From JANQQC01 sp965262255 (GTDB lineage: Bacteria > Pseudomonadota > Alphaproteobacteria > Caulobacterales > Hyphomonadaceae): a stretch of DNA of 64,000 nt. The notes beneath the pieces are model-generated. The model was not told where the DNA came from and ran no database searches. It worked only from the letters and a program-made list of their open reading frames with translations. Each line of letters starts with the position of its first letter. The first letter of the stretch is position 1. Location of the stretch: NCBI GenBank assembly GCA_965262255.1, contig OZ253505.1, positions 2,170,001 to 2,234,000 of the forward strand, written 5' to 3'. This document shows positions 1-7,633 of this stretch, one piece after another. The position numbers and the translations under genes were made by a program.

Positions 1-805
1 GAATATACTGTTTTATATCTTTTGCTGTCATTCCTTCAACTTCACCTGCTTCAAAAGCTAAATCAATAAACTTATCTTCGAGTTTTATAACGGTTTCACA
101 ACATTCTGTGATTCGATCTCCAAGCTGATCAGTCATTATTTGTGTTTCTTCGCAGAATGTGTGGAATAACTTGATCATGCCCTCACAGTGCAAACTTTCA
201 TCTCTAACCGACCATGAAACAATCTGCCCCATCCCCTTCATCTTGTTGAACCGAGGGAAGTTCATCAACATCGCAAATGAGGCAAAAAGCTGTAATCCTT
301 CTGTGAATGCTCCGAATACCGCCATAGAAGTAGCGATGTCTTCATAAGTGTCAGTGCCAAACTGGCCCAGATAGTCGTGTTTTGCCGCCATTTCTTCGTA
401 TTCCATAAACGCGGAAAACTCCGAATCAGGCATTCCGATCGTCTCTAGAAGTAGGGCGTACGCGGCGATGTGTATAGTTTCCATATTTGAGAACGCCGCC
501 AACATCATCGAAACCTCCGTCGGCTTGAAGAGCGGCATATAGTGTTCCATATAGTTCGCGCCGACTTCGACATCGGATTGGGTGAAGAATCGGAAGATCT
601 GGGACAAAAGATTTCGTTCTCCTTCCGTGATGTTTACAGCCCAGTCTTTACAATCCTCCCCGAGCGGAACTTCTTCAGGCATCCAATGTACCTGTTGCTG
701 GCGCTTCCACAGGTCATACGCCCAGTCGTACCTGAAGGGCTTGTAAGCTTTACTAGGTGTCAATAGCCCGGGCATCTGTGCCACGCCATTCGCTCCATTT
801 CTCAT
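1..805 (-). CDS. nrdB: Ribonucleotide reductase class I beta subunit (3' end beyond window)
   Basis: Small subunit of class I ribonucleoside-diphosphate reductase; it houses the di-iron/tyrosyl radical that NrdA uses to make deoxyribonucleotides in the cytoplasm. I translated the minus strand from ATG at 805 and obtained 268 residues with no stop before the window edge, so the C-terminus is missing. All ligands expected from E. coli NrdB are in register: D78, E109, H112, E169, E203, H206, and radical tyrosine Y116 four residues after H112. A GGAG lies about 10 bases before the ATG. No nrdA is adjacent on the upstream side; it could lie beyond the left edge. Identification is firm; the exact start is less so. 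Confidence 0.93.
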   Translation of the reverse strand, partial: MRNGANGVAQMPGLLTPSKAYKPFRYDWAYDLWKRQQQVHWMPEEVPLGEDCKDWAVNITEGERNLLSQIFRFFTQSDVEVGANYMEHYMPLFKPTEVSMMLAAFSNMETIHIAAYALLLETIGMPDSEFSAFMEYEEMAAKHDYLGQFGTDTYEDIATSMAVFGAFTEGLQLFASFAMLMNFPRFNKMKGMGQIVSWSVRDESLHCEGMIKLFHTFCEETQIMTDQLGDRITECCETVIKLEDKFIDLAFEAGEVEGMTAKDIKQYI

Positions 806-1168
806 GCCCGCGATTGCTCCTACTGCGAGATGTAAGTTAGCTAGTAAATACCCGAATTTCGGCACGTCTCGCTGGTGAAAAATGCGGGAATGTCAGTTGG
901 TCTAGACCTTAGAGTTGGTCGCAGAACCTAGTTGAACCAATCGCTCCATATTACACATGAATTCACCTGATTCTTGTGTAACTTTGCGCATTCGGTTTTC
1001 TTGTTGGAAATGATGTTGTGGTAATCAACGTATCGCTAGCTCCCTGAGTTTAGCGGGCTAATCGGAAACACTGAACGATATAGAGTTGGGCTCAAACGAG
1101 TCAAAAAATCCTGTGAATTAGGCCCATATCTACCTAGTTCGATTCGATTCTGGTCTCAAGTAGTTTGG
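806..1168. other. Intergenic region upstream of nrdB with an inverted repeat
   Basis: No gene is visible in these 363 bases. The only structured element is a perfect 7-base inverted repeat TTACACA / TGTGTAA at 951-957 and 975-981, separated by 17 bases, about 146 bases upstream of the nrdB start codon. The arms resemble halves of NrdR-type boxes (ACACxATAT), but the 17-base spacer is not that of a single NrdR box, so regulation of nrdB through it is only a guess. Confidence 0.4.
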
Positions 1169-2020
1169 TTAACTGCTAAGTTTGCACATTGATTCTAACC
1201 GTACGAGTGCCGCTATTCCTTCACGGAAACTCGGATACTGCGGTCTCCATCCAAGTAGGGATTTGGCGCGAGCATTCGATACGCGCTTGGATTCGGAGTA
1301 AAACTCTCTCGCCATTGGGCTAAGGTCTGCTTGTTCAAAGGGTTGCAAGTGCGGAGCCTCAACTCCCAATAGTTCGGCGGTGTATGCGATGACATCAGAT
1401 TGCGATGCAGGTTGATCATCCGTCAGGTGCATAACCCCTTCGGATGTTGGAGTTTTAAGAATAGCTTGTAAACCCGTCGCGAGGTCATTGACGTGAATGC
1501 GACTGAAGACTTGCCTCGGTTTATCTATCCGTTTGGCAGTGCCTTGCCTAATGCGATCGAGGGAGCTACGATTTGGACCGTAAATACCAGGAAGTCGAAC
1601 GACTGTAACGCCACCGCGCTGTTCCAACCACTGATTCTCAGCCTTCACGCGTAAAACCGAACGGGGTCTCCGAGGATTAACCTGAGTCCATTCGAAAGCC
1701 CAACCGCCATCTAGATCTCCGTAAACGCCTGTTGTGGACAGATATGTAACTGACGAAGCGTCTACACTAATATTTGCAAACTTACGCGCAACAGGACAGC
1801 CCCTTTGATCTGGTGGAACTGAGATTAACCAATGGGCCCTAGAGGGAATGTCTCTTGCGCATAAATCTTCAAACACAATACCGCGAAACCCTTGCTCTGA
1901 AATCTTCGCTGCGCCTGTTTTGGTTCGACTAGTGCCATAAACTTGCCAATTCTCTTTGATAAGATTGCGGGCTAGAGCATTTGCGGAGTATCCCAAACCA
2001 AAAGCGAATAAAGTGTTCAT
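1169..2020 (-). CDS. NAD(P)-binding epimerase-like protein (SDR, YeeZ type)
   Basis: 283-residue cytoplasmic protein with an N-terminal Rossmann dinucleotide-binding motif (GLGYSANALA, residues 8-17) and the extended-SDR hallmark STTGVYGD near residue 95, followed by VVRLPGIYGP and a substrate-domain pattern SRIHVNDLA. This is the architecture of the NAD-dependent epimerase/dehydratase relatives annotated as YeeZ-like; the substrate is not known for most of them and cannot be read here. The classical YxxxK lysine is not obvious, which fits this atypical subgroup. ATG start at 2020 lies 68 bases from the divergent TPR gene, so the two probably share a promoter region. Confidence 0.75.
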   Translation of the reverse strand: MNTLFAFGLGYSANALARNLIKENWQVYGTSRTKTGAAKISEQGFRGIVFEDLCARDIPSRAHWLISVPPDQRGCPVARKFANISVDASSVTYLSTTGVYGDLDGGWAFEWTQVNPRRPRSVLRVKAENQWLEQRGGVTVVRLPGIYGPNRSSLDRIRQGTAKRIDKPRQVFSRIHVNDLATGLQAILKTPTSEGVMHLTDDQPASQSDVIAYTAELLGVEAPHLQPFEQADLSPMAREFYSESKRVSNARAKSLLGWRPQYPSFREGIAALVRLESMCKLSS

Positions 2021-2088
2021 CTGTGATCCGTTGATAGAAGTTGAAAATTTCGTACGTGTCCCAATATCTATACCAAAGGAATAGACTC

Positions 2089-2766
2089 TTGAAATCCACC
2101 GCTATAAGTATCTTTCTAGCGATTCTTGTTGTCGCTCGTGCAATAGCCGGACCTCCAAGCGTGATTGAAGAAATTGCGCGAGAGGAGAAAGAACGTCTTA
2201 AAGCATGCATAGAGAAGATAGAGCATTCTCCCGAAGAAGCGTACGAAGATGGTTTAGCATGGCAAGGAGCAGGAAGTAGACCACAGGCAAGGTATTGCGT
2301 TGCAATGGCTATGCTCGCATTAGGTTATTCGATTGAAGGAGCCCACAGACTAGAAAAACTTTCTAAAGATAGGGATGGAGGGAGCATAGATGATCGAGTC
2401 AAATACCTCGTGCGGGCAGGAAATGCCTGGTTAGTTGCTGGAATTCCTAAAAATGCGGAAACAGTTTTTGATAGTGCGATTAAGATGAGATCTGGTGACA
2501 AAGAACTGCACAAAGATCGGGCAAGTTCGAGATTAGCACAACGTAAATGGCGAGCAGCGGAAGAAGATTTAATTCGAGCGCTTGAAATAAACCCAGACGA
2601 TTCAGAAGCGTTGATGATGCGGGCCAGAGCTCGACTTGGCCTTAGATCTCTCGATTCCGCTTTAGTAGATATAGAAAAAGCCCATTTAATGGATCAAGAG
2701 AATATTGATATTCTCGTTCTACGTGGTGATATTCGGGAAGCAATTAGAAAAGCTAACGAAGACTAA
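2089..2766 (+). CDS. Secreted/periplasmic TPR-repeat protein
   Basis: The open frame extends back to a TTG at 2041, but I prefer the TTG at 2089: it has AAAGGA about nine bases upstream and makes a clean signal peptide (positively charged start, hydrophobic FLAILVV, cleavage near ARAIA-G). The mature protein is helical; the C-terminal half contains at least two tetratricopeptide units (around WRAAEEDLIRALEINPDD and LGLRSLDSALVDIEKAHLMD). TPR proteins usually mediate protein-protein contacts; no partner can be inferred. Its gene is divergent to the epimerase-like gene and has no operon partner on its own strand. Two TTG start choices make the N-terminus uncertain. Confidence 0.7.
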   Translation: MKSTAISIFLAILVVARAIAGPPSVIEEIAREEKERLKACIEKIEHSPEEAYEDGLAWQGAGSRPQARYCVAMAMLALGYSIEGAHRLEKLSKDRDGGSIDDRVKYLVRAGNAWLVAGIPKNAETVFDSAIKMRSGDKELHKDRASSRLAQRKWRAAEEDLIRALEINPDDSEALMMRARARLGLRSLDSALVDIEKAHLMDQENIDILVLRGDIREAIRKANED

Positions 2767-2850
2767 ACCATTTACAAGTCATTCAATATTTTTAAACTAA
2801 ACTGTAAAAAGCTCAGTAGTTTTCATAAAGTTGTGATTTATCAGATATAT

Positions 2851-3975
2851 TCATTTTCGTTTACTAGGTTGTAACCATTCTAACTGAACTTCGTCAACTT
2901 TTTCGTTTTCAAATCTGTTTTTTCTTTCTTGTTGGAATAATATAGGATCAAGTTGTGATAGGGCCCATATGGCAGTTCCTCGTACAACAGGATCTTCTTC
3001 ATCTAGTCGAGGAACTACATATTTAGCTGCAAACTCTGATCTCTGTGAGTTTCCTATCGCTATCAAGACATTTCGTAGAAACTGGTTACGGCCAATTCTT
3101 TTGATAGGAGATTTTCTAAAACGTTTCCTGAATTGCTCGTCGGTCAAGGACAATAGGTCCACTAAATCCGGTAACTCATTTTCCTTACGCGCTTTTAACT
3201 TTGTTTCATGGGAATCTTTTGCAAACTTGTTCCAAGGACAAACTGCCAGACAGTCGTCACAGCCATAAATTCGATTACCGATAAGCTTACGAAACTCGAA
3301 AGGGATTATATCTTTGTGTTCAATCGTAAGGTATGAGATGCATCGACGAGCATCGATTTTGTAAGGAGCGATGATCGCTTCGGTAGGACAAATATCTATA
3401 CACGCTTTGCAGGAACCGCAATTATCTCTCTCGCTTTCATCTGGTTTCAACTCAGCACCAGTCAGTATAATGCCTAGAAATAACCAAGAACCGTACTTCC
3501 TGCTAACGAGATTTGTATGTTTTCCCTGCCAACCAACGCCGGCTCTTTCGGCAAGCGGTTTCTCCATAAGAGGTGCAGTGTCGACAAAGACTTTAACTTC
3601 GTTCTTTGATTTGTTCGCGAATTCCGTAGCAAGGATTTTAAGTTTCTTCTTAATTACGTCGTGGTAATCATCGCCTTTAGCATAAACTGAAATATTTCCT
3701 TTAGTTTTCGCTTCTAAATCTTTGATAGGGTCGGATACGGGATTGTAATTCATTCCAACGACTATCGCCGAATTAGTTCCTGGCCACATTTTGGTAGGAT
3801 GTTGTCTTCTTTCGAGAGTTGTTTCCATCCAAGTCATCTCTCCATGGAACCTGTTTGAAACAAAGTCTGCTAATCTATCTCCTGCTTTCCACTCTTTGTT
3901 AGTGTTTGTAATTCGACATTCTTCGAAACCAAGCGATTTAGCTTTTTCTTTAATGAATGTTTCTAGGCTAATCAT
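2851..3975 (-). CDS. queG: Epoxyqueuosine reductase
   Basis: Cobalamin- and iron-sulfur-dependent enzyme that reduces epoxyqueuosine to queuosine in tRNAs with GUN anticodons, the last step of queuosine synthesis. The sequence shows the family layout: N-terminal DUF1730 region, central VDTAPLMEKPLAERAGVGW stretch (aspartate active-site area), two ferredoxin clusters NCGSCKACIDICP and CDDCLAVCPW, and a C-terminal HEAT-like segment EEDPVVRGTAIWAL typical of full-length QueG. The frame is open to a TTG at 3999, but the ATG at 3975 (start MISLETF) matches family N-termini better. About 374 residues, normal length. No other queuosine genes are nearby. Confidence 0.93.
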   Translation of the reverse strand: MISLETFIKEKAKSLGFEECRITNTNKEWKAGDRLADFVSNRFHGEMTWMETTLERRQHPTKMWPGTNSAIVVGMNYNPVSDPIKDLEAKTKGNISVYAKGDDYHDVIKKKLKILATEFANKSKNEVKVFVDTAPLMEKPLAERAGVGWQGKHTNLVSRKYGSWLFLGIILTGAELKPDESERDNCGSCKACIDICPTEAIIAPYKIDARRCISYLTIEHKDIIPFEFRKLIGNRIYGCDDCLAVCPWNKFAKDSHETKLKARKENELPDLVDLLSLTDEQFRKRFRKSPIKRIGRNQFLRNVLIAIGNSQRSEFAAKYVVPRLDEEDPVVRGTAIWALSQLDPILFQQERKNRFENEKVDEVQLEWLQPSKRK

Positions 3976-4172
3976 CTCAAAGAAAACCTGCCACGCCAAA
4001 CTTTTTAGTGAGTTTTGATTATCGCCCTTCAGTATTCGGACGATAAGGAGGGGTTCAGATGCTTAAACATACCCCATACACACAGCGCCTCTGTACTGCA
4101 TGGGAGTCTATGAAATTAGAAACTTGCTCTAGACGATGATCTTGTTCCGTCCAGAGTGCGATTCTTTTATGC

Positions 4173-6176
4173 TTATTTCGTCAATGCCATATCGGCAAGC
4201 AAGAATGCAGTTAATCTAGGACTTGCATTGTTTGCTGACTTGGCCGTATTGGCAAGAGCTGTGAGGGCATCATCTTTCTCTGCAGCCACAAAATCTTCTG
4301 CCATTTTTCGAAGATCAGCATCCGACTTAAATCGTTTTACAATACGATCTATATCTCGACCTGCAACCGATTTAGTGGCTTGCCTACGCTCTTTGTCGCC
4401 TTTTCGCGCAGCACCGGAGATTTTCTTTTTGTGTCTCGGAACAATAATCTCTGATAGCTGTATGCCGGAATCTTGAAGTCTTTCGATGAACTGACTAGCG
4501 AGTTGCTCCCGATCGACAACTTGCTCTTCGCCAGATTCAGCAGCTTCTCCCCCGCTAGCAGCTTCCGCAACTATGTCGGTGATGTCTTTGGTGGAGCTAG
4601 AGTCTTCACCATCACTGGCTACTGTTGCTTGTTCTCCATCGTTAGCTTTTTCTGATTCGGGTGCTTCTTCTGCTTTAGCTACTGGTTCAGACGCTTGTTC
4701 AGTATCTGCACTTTCTTCAACTTGAGATACAGTAGTCGCATCCGTGGCACTTGTAGGTTGTATCGGTGACGATTCTAATTTAGTAGCTTCTTCTAGACCC
4801 GAAATAACAACGTTTGTCGCACGTTCTATTACATGTGCAACAGACATCAATCGCTTCTCCGCGACATCCGTTTCAGACCGAGCAGCAACACCGGTTGAAC
4901 GGAGAGCGGCTAGAGTGTTTTCGCTTTGCATCCGTAAATCCGCTAATGCCCGCGCCATCTCCTCTGAAGCCGTTCGAGTTCTAGCGTAAATATCAACGGA
5001 GGCGACCTTAGCACTATCAATGGCTGTGGCCACCGCATTTTTCAACGCTGCACCCGTTAAGCCAGCAACTTCCGCTGCAGACTTGCTGTACTCTCCAGCT
5101 TCTTTAATATCTTTCTGCACTGTGCTGAGCTGCTTTTCTAACTCGGTCGCCATAGCAACGACTTGTTCCACTCTAGAAGTCGAATCTTTGGTGAGTTCCT
5201 CTAATTCGACAAGCTTGCCGCCTAACGTCTCGCCAACTTTTTCCATCATCTGGACGCGGCGTTCAAGAGCATCGTCTACCTGAGACATTTCTGCTTGCGC
5301 TTGACTGATAGCATCTTTCATTACTTCAGATTGCTTTGGAATGGAGTTTACGATCGTTTGAGACTGATTGTTAATGTCCTGCGATAACTGTTCCATTTTT
5401 GCGCGTTCACTCTCGATTTTTTCAACGAGAGAGTTGGCATCTTTGGCCGCATTTGTTGCGACAGTCTCCAATTTAACCCGCTCGACTTCAATATTTGCCG
5501 AAAGCACTTTCATTGACTCGATGGCGGTCACAGCGACTTTATTAACATTAGTCGTTCCTGTCGCAATTTCATCGGAGAATGTTTTGATTTCACTCGTGAC
5601 ATTCTGAGACGGTCGAAGCAAACTCACTCCAGCTTGGAGGACAAGTGCGTTAGCTCTTGCGGCTCGTGTTGATCCACGTGCCATAAATCCGGCCATTATA
5701 ATTATAAGTCCTACGACCAAGACAAATATTGAACCAGCAACAACATAATGCCTATTCTCTGGATCGGCGAAACCATCTATTCCCCATTCAAAGAATGCAT
5801 AAAATCCGCACGCGAACCAAAACAAGAGTGCGATCACTAATGCAACTAACGGAGACGATCTGCCTGCTGTCAGAGCTTCGTGTAGTTTATGATCGACATC
5901 TGTTCGACTTACAAAAGCTTCTACCTTTTGTTCAGGTTTGGGACTAGGAGGTGTTGCTGGTTTCGCTGGTGAAGCTGACGAAGCTGATGAAGCAGACGAA
6001 GCTGATGAAGCCGGTTTAGCAGCTGGTTTTTTTGCTGCTTGAGCATTGGCCGGACTTTTAGTTGCAGCTTTAGGCGGCGGACTATCTCCACTCATAAGTT
6101 CCGCAACCATCTCCTCAGAAACGCCTTTAACTGTTTCTTTTACCTCTTTTTCTGGAGCGCCTTTTGTTTTAGCCAT
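4173..6176 (-). CDS. TipN-like two-TM coiled-coil protein
   Basis: 667 residues. Layout: basic/alanine-proline-rich cytoplasmic N-terminus with SSA tripeptide repeats at residues 57-69, two transmembrane helices (about 109-130 and 145-165), a long coiled coil (about 190-460) rich in A, E, K and V, an acidic low-complexity linker (about 470-565) and a basic helical C-terminal domain (about 565-667). This order of features resembles TipN, the membrane-anchored birth-scar/polarity factor of Caulobacter and relatives; known TipN is longer. The similarity is architectural, not by a diagnostic motif, so a generic coiled-coil membrane protein is the alternative. A 49-codon ORF lies 77 bases upstream on the same strand. 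Confidence 0.55.
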   Translation of the reverse strand: MAKTKGAPEKEVKETVKGVSEEMVAELMSGDSPPPKAATKSPANAQAAKKPAAKPASSASSASSASSASPAKPATPPSPKPEQKVEAFVSRTDVDHKLHEALTAGRSSPLVALVIALLFWFACGFYAFFEWGIDGFADPENRHYVVAGSIFVLVVGLIIIMAGFMARGSTRAARANALVLQAGVSLLRPSQNVTSEIKTFSDEIATGTTNVNKVAVTAIESMKVLSANIEVERVKLETVATNAAKDANSLVEKIESERAKMEQLSQDINNQSQTIVNSIPKQSEVMKDAISQAQAEMSQVDDALERRVQMMEKVGETLGGKLVELEELTKDSTSRVEQVVAMATELEKQLSTVQKDIKEAGEYSKSAAEVAGLTGAALKNAVATAIDSAKVASVDIYARTRTASEEMARALADLRMQSENTLAALRSTGVAARSETDVAEKRLMSVAHVIERATNVVISGLEEATKLESSPIQPTSATDATTVSQVEESADTEQASEPVAKAEEAPESEKANDGEQATVASDGEDSSSTKDITDIVAEAASGGEAAESGEEQVVDREQLASQFIERLQDSGIQLSEIIVPRHKKKISGAARKGDKERRQATKSVAGRDIDRIVKRFKSDADLRKMAEDFVAAEKDDALTALANTAKSANNASPRLTAFLLADMALTK

Positions 6177-6253
6177 TTTGCTACCTCTATAGAATGAAGG
6201 GAATTAAACGATACACGAAAATCAATTAAGATTCTTTAAGTACGCCGTTAGCG

Positions 6254-6403
6254 CTAGAATCCAATTGGGCGTATGATTTGAGACAATGCAGAGCTGGGAG
6301 ACTCCTTATCTGATTCCTTGCGGTCATCAGACGCGTCAATACCCAACCAAGCCAACACTGCTAGAATGACGAGGTTTCTAAGTGCTATAAGGAAGTGAAA
6401 CAT
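6254..6403 (-). CDS. Possible small membrane protein (49 aa)
   Basis: Short minus-strand ORF, ATG at 6403 to TAG at 6254. It starts MFHFLIALRNLVILAVLAWL, one predicted hydrophobic helix, followed by a hydrophilic, D/E/K/S-rich tail. A weak ribosome site (GGA about nine bases upstream) precedes the ATG. It lies 77 bases upstream of the TipN-like gene in the same orientation, so the two could be cotranscribed. I recognise no family; hydrophobic-plus-charged composition and position are the only support. Confidence 0.4.
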   Translation of the reverse strand: MFHFLIALRNLVILAVLAWLGIDASDDRKESDKESPSSALSQIIRPIGF

Positions 6404-6617
6404 TGCAATATTCCATCTATGGTTACCCGATTCTTATACAATTTAGGCGGGCATGGCAAGAAAAATCGTAGAGATTTCACAATTATATTCTCACATTGAA
6501 TTCGTAAAATACACAAAGCGTCACCAAATTACCACAAAATTATTGAATTAATCGAAGATTATATATTAGCCTAGACACTTGCAAAAATGTCTGTTCACTC
6601 CTAATATCTATAACATA

Positions 6618-6746
6618 CCAACCCTGTTGTGCAGGCACGGGTGCAAATAAAGGCGATTATATATCTGACTAAACGCTTGAAAAACTTTTAGCGCTAGCCT
6701 ATATATGTTAGGCCAATCCTGCTTTGCAGGCGCGGGCGGCGATAAA
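6618..6746. repeat. Pair of 34-base imperfect repeats with small hairpins
   Basis: Two copies, 6618-6651 and 6713-6746, share the pattern CCAAYCCTGYTKTGCAGG followed by RCGGGYGSCRATAAA. The second contains a perfect CCTGC-TTT-GCAGG hairpin, the first a shorter CCTG/CAGG version. They lead directly into a second repeat family. No coding potential is evident. Confidence 0.6.
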
Positions 6747-6978
6747 ATCCCGTGGTAGTTCGTTGGGGAAGAATAATTGAGTGTGACTCGCAGGAAACTG
6801 CGGGGTGGTCTCAAGAGAGCTCGGAACTGTATGACCGTCGTTTAGACAACTATATAATCGCCCAAATAAAATCCCGTGTTAGTTCGTTGGGAGTATTGAT
6901 TGTGGGTGACTCGCAGGAAACTACGGGGTATTCTCAAGAGAGTTCGGAACCCTTTAGAGGTTGTCTAGACAACTGCAT
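6742..6978. repeat. Tandem duplication of a ~115-base non-coding unit
   Basis: Copy 1 (6742-6858) and copy 2 (6866-6978) are offset by 124 bases and share blocks ATAAAATCCCGTG, AGTTCGTTGGG, TGACTCGCAGGAAACT, CTCAAGAGAG, TCGGAAC and TAGACAACT. Differences are scattered and not clustered at third codon positions, so I read it as non-coding. It sits about 60 bases upstream of tRNA-Ser. Possible roles: duplicated small-RNA gene, protein-binding array or degenerate mobile sequence. Confidence 0.65.
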
Positions 6979-7041
6979 AGACTCTAACGGGTTCAAGTTT
7001 CGTCGTAAAAGCAAAATAGCGGAATATGGAGGTTTTTTCTT

Positions 7042-7131
7042 GGAGAGGTGGCCGAGTGGTTGAAGGCGCACCCCTGCTAAGGGTGAAAGCGTTAACGCGC
7101 TTCGAGGGTTCGAATCCCTTCCTCTCCGCCA
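7042..7131 (+). tRNA. tRNA-Ser (anticodon GCT)
   Basis: 90 bases including an encoded CCA at 7129-7131. The acceptor stem GGAGAGG (7042-7048) pairs with CCTCTCC (7121-7127). The anticodon arm is CACCC-CTGCTAA-GGGTG with GCT at 7076-7078, reading AGC/AGU serine codons. A long variable arm (AAGCGTTAACGCGCTT) is typical of serine tRNAs, and the T-arm contains GGTTCGAATCC. It stands alone, not in an rRNA or tRNA cluster. Confidence 0.97.
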
Positions 7132-7554
7132 ATTAGCTAAGTGTCGTTTGGACTGAGACCAAATAGGTATGAGCTAAAGTCTGAACGGGGGGACGATAGA
7201 ACACATCGTTGTACGCATCTAACGCATTGATGCTCCAAACGGGCAGTTGAAAACCAGTTGTTTACCCTTTACCCGAATCTGGGGACTAGCAGAAACACTG
7301 GCTGGTGAAATTGGTACGAGAAATTCTGGACATAATCCCAATTATCGAACTCAGAAGTTGGATCATCTAAATTGGCAAAGAAAGTTATTATGCCAATAGA
7401 TTAGACCAAATTGGTATAAAGTAATCTTTTTAAGAGCCTTCAGATGTCGATGCAATCAACCCGCAAATATCGAAAACTGTTGAAAAATTTGTCGATTGAG
7501 TGCGACATTTCCGCTTTTTTATATGAGTGGCATAAAAGTTTTGCTGAGTTGTTT
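7132..7554. other. Intergenic region with scattered TTGGTA boxes
   Basis: No gene is visible between tRNA-Ser and the TonB-receptor promoter. Two TTGGTA boxes occur here, at 7311 (TTGGTACGAG) and 7411 (within ACCAAATTGGTATAAAG, itself a near-palindrome); a third lies inside the promoter downstream. These resemble half or whole operators of GntR/FadR-type regulators (consensus around TTGGTATACCAA in sugar-acid regulators of this family). Confidence 0.4.
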
Positions 7555-7583
7555 TTGCAAATTGGTATACTATGTGGTATAAT
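7555..7583 (+). promoter_or_regulatory. Promoter of the TonB receptor with overlapping GntR-type operator
   Basis: A -35 TTGCAA (7555-7560), a 17-base spacer and a perfect -10 TATAAT (7578-7583). The spacer contains TTGGTATACTA, a near match to the TTGGTATACCAA operator of FCD-class GntR repressors. A repressor bound there would block RNA polymerase directly. A GntR/FCD gene follows the receptor gene, which makes it the likely regulator. The promoter and operator are seen; the pairing with that regulator is inferred. Confidence 0.6.
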
Positions 7584-7633
7584 TTAATTGTCTAATCTTC
7601 GATTCATCGTATCGGGATTCACCCATTATCATC

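Noticed and set aside
951..981. NrdR box upstream of nrdB
   Set aside because: The arms resemble NrdR halves but the 17-base spacer does not fit a single box and no second box is seen at the usual spacing.
6752..7063. 103-codon ORF across the tandem repeats and into tRNA-Ser
   Set aside because: It runs through the repeat copies and into the tRNA, lacks a ribosome site, and differences between copies are not codon-patterned.
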